Notes: a model not told the origin generated them from the letters alone. A stretch of DNA of 64,000 nt from NVTR01 sp036480115 (GCA_965224795.1 CBDDAE010000001.1:620001-684000); one strand, 5' to 3'; positions 25,841-35,659 are shown, counted from the first letter of the stretch. Made by a program: numbers and translations.

Positions 25841-26487
25841 TGGCCGTGTTGATCTCCGGGGCAAACCGCGGCATCGGACGGGGAATATTTGATCACTACC
25901 ACGCCACTGGTTCACCGATTATCGGCACCTCCCGAAAAGGGGCGGCCCCGTTTGAACATCTTGATGTCTGTGATGACGCTTCACTGGCGGCATTGGCCGA
26001 TCGCCTGCAAGACACACCCATTGACCTGTTGATCTGCAATGCCGGGGTGTATCTGGACAAGGCAGACAGCCTGGACACCGGTTTTACGGCGGACAAGTGG
26101 GCCCAAACATTCGCCGCCAACGTCACCGGGGTCTTTCAGACAGTGCAAACCCTGTTGCCAAACCTGCGCCAAGCCAAACACGCAAAAATCGCGATTATTT
26201 CTTCACAGATGGCCAGTCACACAAATGCCAATGGCGGCTCTTACGCCTACCGGGCCTCCAAGGCCGCATCGCTCAACCTGGGGCGCAATCTGGCCACCGA
26301 TCTGCGCCACGACGGTATCGCCGTTGGCATCTACCACCCCGGCTGGGTGGTTACAGATATGGGAGGCAGCGGTGCAGAAATTTCCGTCGATGCCTCCGTC
26401 GCAGGTCTCACAGCACGATTTGCCGACCTTTCGATGGCAACAACCGGTTGCTTCCTCAACTGGGATGGCAGCGCCCAAACCTATTAG
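25840..26487 (+). CDS. Short-chain dehydrogenase/reductase
   Basis: A 215-residue classical SDR. The cofactor loop is 'ISGANRGIGRGI', the 'NAG' motif lies in 'LICNAGVYLD', and the catalytic residues fall in 'IISSQMASH' (Ser) and 'YAYRASKAA' (Tyr-x-x-x-Lys). The lack of an acidic residue after the second strand and the Arg/Lys near the loop suggest NADPH use. The ATG overlaps the DUF1178 stop by one base. The substrate is unknown. Confidence 0.88.
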   Translation: MAVLISGANRGIGRGIFDHYHATGSPIIGTSRKGAAPFEHLDVCDDASLAALADRLQDTPIDLLICNAGVYLDKADSLDTGFTADKWAQTFAANVTGVFQTVQTLLPNLRQAKHAKIAIISSQMASHTNANGGSYAYRASKAASLNLGRNLATDLRHDGIAVGIYHPGWVVTDMGGSGAEISVDASVAGLTARFADLSMATTGCFLNWDGSAQTY

Positions 26488-26492
26488 CCTCT

Positions 26493-26522
26493 CATCTTTC
26501 TACAAATATCCCCGCCGGAGGT
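26493..26522 (+). repeat. Dispersed intergenic repeat, copy A
   Basis: The stretch beginning CATCTTTC and ending CCGCCGGAGG matches copies B (42121-42155) and C (47251-47283, reverse). The shared pattern is ATCTTTC, two variable bases, AAATA-rich core, then CGCCG-N-AGG. It lies six bases after the SDR stop. A second hairpin follows at 26526-26545 (CGATTTTT/AAAAATCG). Confidence 0.5.
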
Positions 26523-26644
26523 GTCCGATTTTTTCAGAAAAATCGCACCGCAACGCGTAAGGCGCGGCGCAACCACCCTTGCCCTTTTTTCCACCACCCC
26601 GTAGGAAACCGCCAATACCTGCCCCAAGGACACCTGCCACGCAA

Positions 26645-27883
26645 ATGCCCAGCCTCGTCATGAAATTTGGCGGCACCTCTGTCGCCACGCCTGACCGCAT
26701 CCGCCGCGCTGCCAAACGTGTGGGCCGTGAGGTGGCCAATGGCTATGACGTCATCGTTATCGTTTCAGCCATGTCTGGCAAAACCAACGAACTGGTGGGC
26801 TGGGTGGATGAAACCAGCGCCTTTTATGATGCGCGGGAATATGACGCCGTGGTGTCGTCGGGCGAACAGATCACCGCCGGACTGATGGCACTGACATTGC
26901 AGGAAATGAACGTGCCGGCGCGCAGCTGGCAAGGCTGGCAGGTGCCGCTGAAAACCAATTCGGCCCACAGCGCCGCCCGCATCGAAGAAATTCCTACCGA
27001 CAATATCAACGCCAAGTTTGACGAAGGCATGCGTGTCGCCGTGGTCGCCGGTTTTCAGGGCGTGTCCCCTGAGGGACGCATCACCACGCTGGGGCGCGGT
27101 GGATCAGACACCACAGCCGTGGCCTTTGCCGCCGCCTTTGGCGCTGAACGCTGCGATATTTTCACCGATGTGGATGGGGTTTATACCACCGATCCACGCA
27201 TCTGTGACAAGGCCCGCAAACTGGACAAGATCGCCTTTGAAGAAATGCTGGAGCTGGCATCCTTAGGTGCCAAAGTGCTGCAAACCCGTTCGGTTGAACT
27301 GGCCATGCGATTTGGCGTCAAACTGCGAGTGCTGTCCAGCTTTGAAGACAATGATGAAAACGCCGGCACCTTGGTGTGCGCAGAGGAGGATATCATGGAA
27401 AGCAATGTCGTGGCCGGGGTCGCCTATTCCCGCGATGAGGCAAAGATGACGCTTATATCGGTAGCCGACCGCCCCGGCATTGCCGCTGCCATCTTTGTGC
27501 CGCTGTCTGAAGCCGGGGTAAATGTCGACATGATCGTGCAAAACATCTCGGAAGAGGGTCGCACGGATATGACGTTTTCCTGCCCGGTGGATCAGGTGGC
27601 GCGCGCCCAAAAAGCCATGGACGACGCCAAGACCAGCGGTGAAATAAATTTCCATGATCTGCTGGCAGATACCGACGTGGCCAAAGTGTCCGTTGTTGGC
27701 ATTGGCATGCGCAGCCATGCAGGCGTGGCCGCGAAAATGTTTGAAACCCTGTCCAACGAAGGCATCAACATCAAGGTCATCACCACGTCTGAGATCAAGA
27801 TCTCAGTTCTCGTAGACCGAAAATACCTAGAACTTGCCGTACAGGCATTGCATGATGTGTTTGAACTGGAAAAAACAGCCTAA
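26645..27883 (+). CDS. lysC: Aspartate kinase
   Basis: A 412-residue aspartokinase that phosphorylates aspartate at the head of the lysine, threonine and methionine pathway. The kinase domain starts 'LVMKFGGTSVATPDRIRRAA' and carries 'TTLGRGGSDTTAVA' and 'DIFTDVDGVYTTDPR'. Two C-terminal ACT domains (about 265-410) hold the allosteric lysine/threonine sites. ATG at 26645 gives the family N-terminus; the frame is open upstream but would encode a proline-rich extension. ptsP follows after 12 bases, a pairing common in alphaproteobacteria. Confidence 0.96.
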   Translation: MPSLVMKFGGTSVATPDRIRRAAKRVGREVANGYDVIVIVSAMSGKTNELVGWVDETSAFYDAREYDAVVSSGEQITAGLMALTLQEMNVPARSWQGWQVPLKTNSAHSAARIEEIPTDNINAKFDEGMRVAVVAGFQGVSPEGRITTLGRGGSDTTAVAFAAAFGAERCDIFTDVDGVYTTDPRICDKARKLDKIAFEEMLELASLGAKVLQTRSVELAMRFGVKLRVLSSFEDNDENAGTLVCAEEDIMESNVVAGVAYSRDEAKMTLISVADRPGIAAAIFVPLSEAGVNVDMIVQNISEEGRTDMTFSCPVDQVARAQKAMDDAKTSGEINFHDLLADTDVAKVSVVGIGMRSHAGVAAKMFETLSNEGINIKVITTSEIKISVLVDRKYLELAVQALHDVFELEKTA

Positions 27884-27895
27884 GGTCTATGCAAT

Positions 27896-30139
27896 ATGGC
27901 CGAACAGACTGAAAGCGAAAGCCGCAAACTTTTACGCCGTTTGCGTGACACCCTGGCTGAGGACAGCACCGGCCAGACCCGGCTTGACCGGATCACCCAT
28001 CTGATCGCCGACAGCACGCAATCGGAAGTGTGTTCAATTTACTTGTTTCGCGACAGTGATACACTGGAACTTTGCGCCACTGAAGGCCTGAACCCGGACG
28101 CTGTACACAAAACCCGGATGCGGGTTGGTGAAGGGCTGGTGGGGCGTGTCGCGCGCTCTGGCAATCCTGTCAACACAGCCGATGCCCCCCATGCAAAAGG
28201 TTTTCGTTTTATGCCCGAAACAGGGGAAGAGGTATTTTCTTCCTTTCTGGGCGTCCCCATCCAGCGCCTTGGCGAAACCCTGGGTGTTTTAGTGGTGCAA
28301 TCCAAGCAGGCCCGGGAATTTTCCAGTGATGAAGTATATGGCCTGGAAGTAGTGGCCATGGTTTTAGCAGAAATGACCGAACTGGGCGCTTTTGTCGGCG
28401 AAGGTGCTGCTCTGTCAGCACGCCACCAACAGTCGGTAATGCTGCACGCTGGCATCGGCCAGGAGGGCGTAACCGAGGGCCATGTGTTTTTACATGAACC
28501 CCGCGTCGTTGTTACCAATCCGGTGGCTGATGACCCCAAGGCAGAACTAATCCGTCTGCAAGAGGCGGTAAACACTTTGCGGATTTCGGTCGATGAAATG
28601 CTGACAATTGCTGGCACCAGTGACAAAGAACAAACCGAAGTGCTGGAAAGTTACCGCATGTTTGCCAATTCAAAAGGCTGGATGCGCCGGATGGAGGAAG
28701 ACATCGCGCGAGGCTTGTCGGCCGAGGCAGCAGTGGAAAAAGAACAATCTCTGGCCCATAGCCGAATGGCAAAATCCAGCGATTCTTACCTGCGCGAACG
28801 GCTGCATGATCTGGATGACCTGTCCAACCGCCTACTGCGTATTTTAACCGGGCAAGGCAGTGAAACCGGGGCTGAAATGCCGGTTGATCCGATCCTGATT
28901 GCCCGCAATATCGGCCCCGGCGAGTTGCTGGAATATGGCCGCACTCTTAAGGGCATTGTACTGGAAGAGGGCTCGGTTGGCAGCCACGCAGCCATTGTCG
29001 CACGCGCACTTGCCATTCCATTGCTGATCCACGCCAATAAAATCACTTCCGAAGCATTGAACGGCGACCATATCATGCTGGACGGAGAACAGGGCGTTGT
29101 GCATTTGCGCCCGGAAGAAACCGTCGCTGCCGCGTTTCGCGATAAAATCGCCATGGTCGCGCAGGCCCAGGAACGCTATGTCGGCCTGCGTGACAAACCG
29201 GCGACAGGGCTTTGTGGCACCAACATCACACTGCACATGAATGCCGGACTGATGGCTGACCTGCCGTCGCTGTCCAGTTCCGGGGCAGAAGGTGTTGGAC
29301 TGTTTCGCACCGAATTGCAGTTTCTCACCCGCACCACGGTGCCGCGCCGGGGCGATCTTGCGGCCCTGTATGCCAGCGTAATGGATGCCGCTGACGGTAA
29401 GCGGGTGGCGTTTCGCACGCTTGATATAGGTTCTGACAAAGTCTTGCCCTACATGACCCCCCAGGATGAACCCAACCCTGCCATGGGCTGGCGCGCCATT
29501 AGGGTTTCTTTGGAAAAAAAGGGCGTCATGCGCATGCAGCTACAGGCGCTGATCCGCGCCGCCAACGGCCGCCCATTGACAGTTATGTTCCCGTTTATCG
29601 CCCAGTTTGATGAATTTCGCGAGGCACGGACGCAGCTTAACAACGAAGTTGTGCGCGAAATGAACATGGGCCATGTGGTGCCCGAAAGCGTGGAAATTGG
29701 CGCCATGTTGGAAACCCCTAGCCTAGCCTTCGCACCTAAGCAGTTCTTTGAAATGGCCGATTTTATTTCCATCGGCGGTAATGACCTGAAACAGTTTTTC
29801 TTTGCGGCTGATCGGGAAAATGAGCGGGTGCGCCGCCGCTATGACACGTTGAATGTCAGCTTTCTGACCTTTATCCAGCAGATTGTTGTTCGCTGTCAGG
29901 AAACCGCAACGCCGCTGTCGTTTTGTGGCGAAGACGCTGGCCGTCCGGTGGAAGCCACTTGTTTCGCCGCCCTTGGTATGACCACGCTGTCCATGCGCCC
30001 TGCATCCATCGGGCCAGTCAAATCACTGATCCGACGCACTGATTTGAAAGAATTGCGTCAGGTCATTCAAGATGCCTGCGACAGTGGCGCCCAATCTGTG
30101 CGACCGGCCGTGTTGGATTACTTGCGCATCCAGAAATAG
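27896..30139 (+). CDS. ptsP: Phosphoenolpyruvate-protein phosphotransferase PtsP (EI-Ntr)
   Basis: A 747-residue nitrogen-type PTS enzyme I. An N-terminal GAF domain (about 20-165) binds a regulatory ligand. It is followed by the phosphohistidine domain with 'GSVGSHAAIVARALAIP' (H364) and the PEP-binding TIM barrel with 'GAEGVGLFRTELQFL', 'GNDLKQFF' and 'PLSFCGEDAGRPVEA'. It passes phosphate from PEP to NPr and then EIIA-Ntr, a regulatory chain linked to nitrogen and potassium balance. It lies 12 bases after lysC. Confidence 0.95.
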   Translation: MAEQTESESRKLLRRLRDTLAEDSTGQTRLDRITHLIADSTQSEVCSIYLFRDSDTLELCATEGLNPDAVHKTRMRVGEGLVGRVARSGNPVNTADAPHAKGFRFMPETGEEVFSSFLGVPIQRLGETLGVLVVQSKQAREFSSDEVYGLEVVAMVLAEMTELGAFVGEGAALSARHQQSVMLHAGIGQEGVTEGHVFLHEPRVVVTNPVADDPKAELIRLQEAVNTLRISVDEMLTIAGTSDKEQTEVLESYRMFANSKGWMRRMEEDIARGLSAEAAVEKEQSLAHSRMAKSSDSYLRERLHDLDDLSNRLLRILTGQGSETGAEMPVDPILIARNIGPGELLEYGRTLKGIVLEEGSVGSHAAIVARALAIPLLIHANKITSEALNGDHIMLDGEQGVVHLRPEETVAAAFRDKIAMVAQAQERYVGLRDKPATGLCGTNITLHMNAGLMADLPSLSSSGAEGVGLFRTELQFLTRTTVPRRGDLAALYASVMDAADGKRVAFRTLDIGSDKVLPYMTPQDEPNPAMGWRAIRVSLEKKGVMRMQLQALIRAANGRPLTVMFPFIAQFDEFREARTQLNNEVVREMNMGHVVPESVEIGAMLETPSLAFAPKQFFEMADFISIGGNDLKQFFFAADRENERVRRRYDTLNVSFLTFIQQIVVRCQETATPLSFCGEDAGRPVEATCFAALGMTTLSMRPASIGPVKSLIRRTDLKELRQVIQDACDSGAQSVRPAVLDYLRIQK

Positions 30140-30144
30140 CGACG

Positions 30145-30624
30145 TTACCAGCGTGCTACTGTGCCCGCCACACCATCCCAGGCTCCCGACGCCATGGCAA
30201 ACCCCAGCACCCGCGCCGGATTGGTTGGCGGCGGCATCTCAACGCCGTTCAGCACTTTAAACCCAAACCGCCCATAATAGGGCGCGTCCCCCACCAGTAT
30301 CACCCGGTCCCAATTCTCAGTCGCCCGACTTAGGCTGTCGGCCATCAAAACTGCGCCCAGCCCCTCACCCTGACGTGTGGGGTGCACCGCAATTGGTCCC
30401 AGAAGCAAGGCCGCGTCCCTGCCAACCCGCACCGGCCAAAACCGTACTGCAGCGGCCAAAACACCCAGATCATCGCGCGCCACAAGACAAAGATCGACCA
30501 CCGGATCGACGCCATCGCGCAGCCGGTAAGATGACAGCGCCTCACGACCCGGTGCAAAACACAGGTCATAAAGCGCCTCAACCTCCCACCAGTCGGCGGG
30601 TATCTCTTGAGAAAGGGTAACCAA
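30145..30624 (-). CDS. GNAT family N-acetyltransferase (YhbS-like)
   Basis: A 159-residue GNAT acetyltransferase. The acetyl-CoA loop region reads 'GPIAVHPTRQGEGLGAVLMADSL', the R-x-x-G-x-G/A pattern, and the end has 'GDAPYYGRFGFKVL', typical of the YhbS group. The acceptor is unknown. The ATG at 30624 begins 'MVTLSQEIPADWWEVEAL'. It converges with ptsP and is divergent from the flavin reductase gene. Confidence 0.85.
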   Translation of the reverse strand: MVTLSQEIPADWWEVEALYDLCFAPGREALSSYRLRDGVDPVVDLCLVARDDLGVLAAAVRFWPVRVGRDAALLLGPIAVHPTRQGEGLGAVLMADSLSRATENWDRVILVGDAPYYGRFGFKVLNGVEMPPPTNPARVLGFAMASGAWDGVAGTVARW

Positions 30625-30709
30625 ATTAACAAAACCCTGTGTCGCTTTTGCACTGGAAAGCCAGCTAGCACGCAGCTAACTCAGGGGCAACGAATGAAGG
30701 AACGCGCGC

Positions 30710-31294
30710 ATGTTTTATGAACCAAAAAACGGTCACCCCCTGCCCCACAACCCGTTTAATGCCATCATAACACCGCGCCCCATTGGCTGGATTTCAACCC
30801 GCGCAAAGGGTGGATCTGACAATCTGGCCCCCTATTCGTTTTTTAACGGCGTTGCCTTTGCCCCGCCCCAGGTGATGTTTGCCTCTACCGGGCAAAAAGA
30901 CAGCCTTGGCAACATTCAGGACACCGGTGTGTTCTGTGTGAACATCGTAGAATTCGCCATGCGCGACGCCATGAATTCCAGCTCGGCGGGCGTCGATGCC
31001 GATATTGACGAATTTGATATGGCCGGATTGAAACGGGTGCAATGTGAAACCATCAATTGCGCCCGGGTGGCGGATGCGCCGGCTGCACTTGAATGCAAAA
31101 TGAGCCAGATCATCAAATTAAAGGGCGACACCAATTTTGTCATCTTCGGCGAAGTAACTGGCATTTATCTGCGCGACGACACAATCATTGACGGGCGCTT
31201 TGACATCAGCACGTTCCGACCACTGTCGCGCCTGGGTTACCGGGACTATTCCGTCGTCGACAACATTTTTGAATTAACTCGCCCAGACGACTAA
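30710..31294 (+). CDS. Flavin reductase family protein
   Basis: A 194-residue FMN-binding split-barrel protein. 'PFNAIITPRPIGWISTRAKGG' and 'LAPYSFFNGVAFAPPQVMF' are the flavin-binding signatures, and 'GVFCVNIVE' follows. The family includes reductases that supply reduced flavin to monooxygenases and proteins without a known partner. AAGGAACG-type spacing upstream supports the ATG. It converges with the SulP gene. Confidence 0.87.
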   Translation: MFYEPKNGHPLPHNPFNAIITPRPIGWISTRAKGGSDNLAPYSFFNGVAFAPPQVMFASTGQKDSLGNIQDTGVFCVNIVEFAMRDAMNSSSAGVDADIDEFDMAGLKRVQCETINCARVADAPAALECKMSQIIKLKGDTNFVIFGEVTGIYLRDDTIIDGRFDISTFRPLSRLGYRDYSVVDNIFELTRPDD

Positions 31295-31302
31295 GCCCCA
31301 AT

Positions 31303-32931
31303 TTAGTGCCCGCCAGACAACACTCCGGTGCGCACCGTGTAATCCACTGCGATTTCGTAATCCGGATCATCATCACTATCCACCATCAACTGACCGGCGC
31401 GGGCCAGCAATTCATGACAATCCCGGCTTAGGTGGCGCAACTGCAAGCGTTTGCCCGCCGCCTGATACCTTGCGGCCATGGCTTCAATTGCGGTCAATGC
31501 CGACTGATCAGCAACCCGGCTTTCGGCAAATTCGATAATCACCTGTTCGGGGTCATCGTCCGGGGTAAACAGCTCATTAAACCCTTCAACCGAGCCAAAA
31601 AACAGCGGTCCGACAATGCGATAAACCTTGGCCCCGTCCTTGGTAATATAGGTTTCACCGTGGATACGGGCGGCATTTTGCCAGGCGTAGGCCAGCGCTG
31701 AAACGATCACCCCCACTACAACAGCCGTTGCCAGATCAGTGGCCACCGTTACCACAGTGACCAGCAGGATCACAAAGGCATCGGTACGCGGCACCCGGCG
31801 CAAAATTGTCAGCGAATTCCAGGCGAATGTACCGATCACAACCATGAACATCACCCCCACCAATGCGGCCAACGGAATTTGTTCAATCACCGATGAACCC
31901 ACCAAAATGAAGGCCAGTAAAAACAGCGCCGCCACCACACCCGACAGCCGGGTGCGCCCACCCGATTTCACGTTGATCATAGATTGACCAATCATCGCGC
32001 AACCGCCCATGCCGCCAAATACGCCAGTCACGGTATTGGCCACGCCCTGGGCGATACATTCCTGCGACGCCCCACCGCGTTTGTTGGTAATTTCACCTAC
32101 TAAGTTCAGCGTCAGCAGGCTTTCGATCAAGCCAATGGCGGCCAGTATCAGCGCATAGGGCAGAATAATTTCCAACGTTTCCAGGTTAATTGGCACTGTC
32201 GGAATATGAAACAAAGGCAAACCGCCCTTGATCGACGCCAGGTCCCCTACCCGGGGCACTTCAATGCCAAAGACAATTACGATAGCAGCGACGATTCCAA
32301 TCCCGGCTAAGGGGGCCGGAACAGCATTGGTCAGGCGCGGTATTAGCCAAATGATCGCCATGGTCAGCCCGACCAGCCCCAACATGATCGCCAGCGGCCA
32401 ACCTGTCATCCAGTCTCCCCCGGCCATGCCATGGCTCCCGGCTTCGCCGGTTCCGGGCACCTGAAACTGACTAAGCTGTGCCAGAAAAATAACAATCGCC
32501 AGCCCGTTCACAAAGCCCAGCATCACTGGATGCGGCACCAAACGTATGAACTTACCCAGCTTAAATACCCCAGCACCAATCTGGATCAGACCCATCAAAA
32601 CAACGGTGGCAAACAGATATTCCACCCCGTGATCCGCCACTAATGCAACCATGACCACAGCCAAGGCCCCCGTCGCCCCGGATATCATCCCCGGTCGCCC
32701 ACCTATCAGCGCGGTAATCAACCCGACAATAAACGCCGCGTACAGCCCCACCAAGGGGTGCACCCCGGCGACAAACGAAAACGCCACGGCTTCGGGCACC
32801 AGCGCCAGCGACACAGTCAAACCCGACAACACTTCGGTTTTAATCTGCACCGGGCTAAGCCGGTTGCGGGTCAATTTGATTTCTGGAACAGAAAGGCGCC
32901 CTGCTAAGGACGCCAGCGGGGATTTTTTCAC
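31303..32931 (-). CDS. SulP family inorganic anion transporter
   Basis: A 542-residue transporter. About 12-14 membrane helices are followed by a C-terminal STAS domain (from about residue 430) with 'EGFNELF' and 'VIIEFAESRVADQSALTAIEAMAARY'. 'GLTVSLALVPEAVAFSFVAGVHPLVGLYAAF' is the SulP N-terminal signature. Members carry sulfate, bicarbonate or dicarboxylates; 'NKRGGASQECIAQGVAN' and 'GGMGGCAMIGQSMINVKSG' fit the large bacterial SulP group. The start is GTG at 32931. It is a single-gene unit in this window. Confidence 0.9.
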   Translation of the reverse strand: MKKSPLASLAGRLSVPEIKLTRNRLSPVQIKTEVLSGLTVSLALVPEAVAFSFVAGVHPLVGLYAAFIVGLITALIGGRPGMISGATGALAVVMVALVADHGVEYLFATVVLMGLIQIGAGVFKLGKFIRLVPHPVMLGFVNGLAIVIFLAQLSQFQVPGTGEAGSHGMAGGDWMTGWPLAIMLGLVGLTMAIIWLIPRLTNAVPAPLAGIGIVAAIVIVFGIEVPRVGDLASIKGGLPLFHIPTVPINLETLEIILPYALILAAIGLIESLLTLNLVGEITNKRGGASQECIAQGVANTVTGVFGGMGGCAMIGQSMINVKSGGRTRLSGVVAALFLLAFILVGSSVIEQIPLAALVGVMFMVVIGTFAWNSLTILRRVPRTDAFVILLVTVVTVATDLATAVVVGVIVSALAYAWQNAARIHGETYITKDGAKVYRIVGPLFFGSVEGFNELFTPDDDPEQVIIEFAESRVADQSALTAIEAMAARYQAAGKRLQLRHLSRDCHELLARAGQLMVDSDDDPDYEIAVDYTVRTGVLSGGH

Positions 32932-33049
32932 TGGGAATTTCCGGATCGTTAAAGGTTTCGTCTATTTTGCCGGTTTCTAACAGGCCCATGTTAAGAAATG
33001 AACCACCTGAATCGGGATGCTGCCATGTGACACATGTATAACCGACAGT

Positions 33050-33613
33050 CTATTGTCGAAATTTCAGGGCTCGCAGATCATAAGTTTGGGCAACCGGATA
33101 ATCTGTTTCGGCGCGGTAGTTTGGATCAGAAATGATACAGCCTTCGCCACATAATAGCGTCGCGCGTTTCAGTTCGGCGGAATTGTACCAGACCCGCCCG
33201 CCTGGCGTGGCGATATAGCCGTCAATGCCTTGCAAAATATCCGCCCGTAAATCATCAACCGACGGAACCTCGCTGTCAAAATCCGGCGAATAGGCGGCGT
33301 GGGTGTGGTATGACGCCAAAATAGACGAGCCTTCAGCAGGTTCATCCGGGCGACACCCGGCCTCTTGCCCCCGCAGCGGCGCACTGGCAGCCAGTTCACC
33401 CGCCCCATTCAGTACAATAAACCCACAGTATTCCCGGTTTTCCCGGATTGAGCGTGTTTGCAGGTCTGAAAGAAACGCTTTTACAAAAGTTACTTCCGCC
33501 GCGCTATGGGGCTGCGCGCGGCCTTGATAAACTACTTTGCTAAGGTTTTCGCTACAGCCTGACAGAAACAAAGCAACGCCCACTGATACCAACGTTGTAA
33601 ACCTAAACCCCAT
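33050..33613 (-). CDS. DUF4329-type lipoprotein with JAMM-like motif
   Basis: A 187-residue protein. The start at 33613 follows AAGGACAGG. A lipoprotein signal ends in 'LFLSGC', so the mature chain is lipid-anchored. The core has 'NREYCGFIVLN', then 'SYHTHAAYSPDFDSEVPSVDDL', an H-x-H followed by S-x-x-D spacing reminiscent of JAB/JAMM metalloproteases, and 'DGYIATPGGRVWYN'. This is the DUF4329 pattern, often found in toxin or peptidoglycan contexts. Metal-dependent hydrolysis is inferred, not shown. No immunity or secretion partner is adjacent. Confidence 0.7.
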   Translation of the reverse strand: MGFRFTTLVSVGVALFLSGCSENLSKVVYQGRAQPHSAAEVTFVKAFLSDLQTRSIRENREYCGFIVLNGAGELAASAPLRGQEAGCRPDEPAEGSSILASYHTHAAYSPDFDSEVPSVDDLRADILQGIDGYIATPGGRVWYNSAELKRATLLCGEGCIISDPNYRAETDYPVAQTYDLRALKFRQ

Positions 33614-33776
33614 GTTGCCTGTCCTTTGAATGAACCGTTTGAACCACCGTTTAGCGATATACACCGGATCGAACCAATAACAACAACCCCAAGCTGAAAA
33701 ATCAATGATTTCCGGGCTTTCATCACCGCAAATCTTGACCTAGTCTTGGTCTAAATTTCTTCCCAAGGGGCAGTGA

Positions 33777-34649
33777 ATGCAAACCATGATCGGTATAATC
33801 GGCGGCTCTGGTCTCTATGAAATAGATGGGCTGAAAGACGCTGGTTGGCAAACGGTTGAAACCCCCTGGGGCGCACCATCCGATCAAATTCTGACGGGCG
33901 TTCTGGACGGTTTCAAAATGGCGTTTCTACCGCGCCACGGGCGCGGCCATGTGCATTCACCAACCACGGTTCCCTACCGCGCCAATATAGATGCATTGAA
34001 ACGCATCGGGGTAACAGATGTGTTTTCAGTTTCCGCCGTTGGTTCGTTTCGCGAACAAATGGCACCGGGGGATTTTGTCGTTGTAGATCAATTCATTGAC
34101 CGAACCTTTGCACGTGAAAAATCGTTCTTCGGCACAGGTTGCGTCGCCCATGTTTCGGTGGCCCACCCCACCTGCGCCCGACTATCTGAAGCCGCCTTTA
34201 AAGCCGCCAAAGCCCAGGGCGTCACTGTTCATCCGGGCGGCACCTATTTGGCCATGGAAGGCCCGCAATTTTCATCGCTGGCAGAAAGCAAAATGTACCG
34301 CGAAAGTTGGGGCGCGGATGTCATCGGCATGACCAACATGCCCGAAGCCAAACTGGCCCGAGAGGCAGAGCTTTGTTATGCATCTATCGCCATGGTCACC
34401 GATTACGACAGCTGGCACCCAGACCACGGCGAAGTTGATGTCACTGAAATCATTAAGGTTTTAACCGGCAACGCAGCCAATGCCCGTGGGCTGGTGGCCC
34501 GTCTACCTGCCCTGTTAAACGCCGGCCGCACCCCATGCCCGCACGGCTGTGACCGCGCCCTTGAATACGCCATCATGACCGCGCCAGACGCGCGCGACCA
34601 GGAAATCCTTGCCAAACTGGACGCTGTGGCCGGGCGAGTGTTGGAATGA
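33777..34649 (+). CDS. mtnP: S-methyl-5'-thioadenosine phosphorylase
   Basis: A 290-residue PNP/MTAP-family enzyme that splits methylthioadenosine into adenine and methylthioribose-1-phosphate. The phosphate and nucleoside motifs 'GIIGGSGLYEI', 'FLPRHGRGHVHSP' and 'YLAMEGPQFSSLAES' are clear. 'IGMTNMPEAKLAREAELCY' is the substrate loop; the MTAP-like 'MTNMPEA' in place of inosine-type residues supports 6-amino purines. AAGGGGCAG precedes the ATG. Adenine made here can be salvaged by apt, two genes downstream. Confidence 0.93.
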   Translation: MQTMIGIIGGSGLYEIDGLKDAGWQTVETPWGAPSDQILTGVLDGFKMAFLPRHGRGHVHSPTTVPYRANIDALKRIGVTDVFSVSAVGSFREQMAPGDFVVVDQFIDRTFAREKSFFGTGCVAHVSVAHPTCARLSEAAFKAAKAQGVTVHPGGTYLAMEGPQFSSLAESKMYRESWGADVIGMTNMPEAKLAREAELCYASIAMVTDYDSWHPDHGEVDVTEIIKVLTGNAANARGLVARLPALLNAGRTPCPHGCDRALEYAIMTAPDARDQEILAKLDAVAGRVLE

Positions 34650-35656
34650 GGCTGGGCGGTCTTGATGCCGCCCGTTTCGCCGCCTTTGTCGGCATGGTTC
34701 TGGTCAATTTTCGAATTGCCGCCGGGGTGTCAGCTGATGGCGGTTATGCTTCGGGGTTTATTAATCTGCTTGAGGGTCGCGCCGCCGCTCTGTTCGTGGT
34801 GCTGGCAGGAATAGGGTTCGTTCTTGGCCGTTTTGACACGATCATAACCCTGAAACGGGCCTTGTTCCTATTCGTGCTGGGGATGCTAAATCAAACCATA
34901 TTTGAAGCCGATATCATCCATTTCTACGCGCTGTATTTTGTCGTCGCCTTGCCATTTACCGGGATGTCAGGGCGCGGGCTGCTGGTGTTGGCCGGGCTTA
35001 CACTGTTAATCAGCACAGCTGCATTGATTGGACTGGATTATGAACAAGGCTGGGACTGGGACACCTTGCAATATGCTGATTTCTGGTCGTTTTCCGGGTT
35101 TATTCGCAACAGCTTTTACAATGGATGGCACCCGGTTTTGCCGTGGATCGCCTTCTTTTTCATCGGCATGTGGGTTGGAAAAATGGCGTTGGAACAATCC
35201 GTTACCCAAAAACGTTTGATCATTGGTGGAATAGTGGTCGCCGTACTTGCGGGTTTGCTTAGCCGCTGGCTATCTGCCCTTGATCCGCAATTGGCGGACC
35301 TGTTTGGTACCAGCCCCATCCCGCCGGGCCCCCTGTATATCATTGCCGCTAGCGGCAGTGCGGTGGCCATGATTGGGCTGTTTTTACAAATCTTTCCAAT
35401 GTTAGAACGCATTGGAGTTGAAAACTGGCTAACCGCCCCCGGAAAAATGAGCCTGACACTCTATATTGCCCATATCTTACTGGGCATGGGCCTGCTGGAA
35501 GCACTTGGTCTGTTGGGCGGGTCCCTAAGCAACACCACAATCCTGACCTATGCCATAACATTTTGCCTAATTGCCGCGTTGTTTGCCCGGGCGTGGTTCA
35601 CTAAGGTGTCCCGGGGCCCGCTGGAAGGGCTGATGCGGAAAATGACAAAGGGCTAA
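34646..35656 (+). CDS. DUF418/HGSNAT-like multi-spanning membrane protein
   Basis: A 336-residue protein with about ten membrane helices. The beginning 'LDAARFAAFVGMVLVNFRI' matches the N-terminus of heparan-acetyltransferase-like and DUF418/DUF1624 proteins, and the C-terminal 'GKMSLTLYIAHILLGMGLLEALG' resembles DUF418. These are thought to be membrane acyltransferases, without a known substrate. It overlaps the mtnP stop (ATGA) and is followed after three bases by apt, so it is within the purine-salvage transcript without an evident link to it. Confidence 0.72.
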   Translation: MRLGGLDAARFAAFVGMVLVNFRIAAGVSADGGYASGFINLLEGRAAALFVVLAGIGFVLGRFDTIITLKRALFLFVLGMLNQTIFEADIIHFYALYFVVALPFTGMSGRGLLVLAGLTLLISTAALIGLDYEQGWDWDTLQYADFWSFSGFIRNSFYNGWHPVLPWIAFFFIGMWVGKMALEQSVTQKRLIIGGIVVAVLAGLLSRWLSALDPQLADLFGTSPIPPGPLYIIAASGSAVAMIGLFLQIFPMLERIGVENWLTAPGKMSLTLYIAHILLGMGLLEALGLLGGSLSNTTILTYAITFCLIAALFARAWFTKVSRGPLEGLMRKMTKG

Positions 35657-35659
35657 GAC

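Noticed and set aside
33024..33036. Small palindrome CATGTG-A-CACATG between the SulP and DUF4329 genes.
   Set aside because: Too short and isolated to assign; it lies upstream of SulP but has no recognised regulator match.
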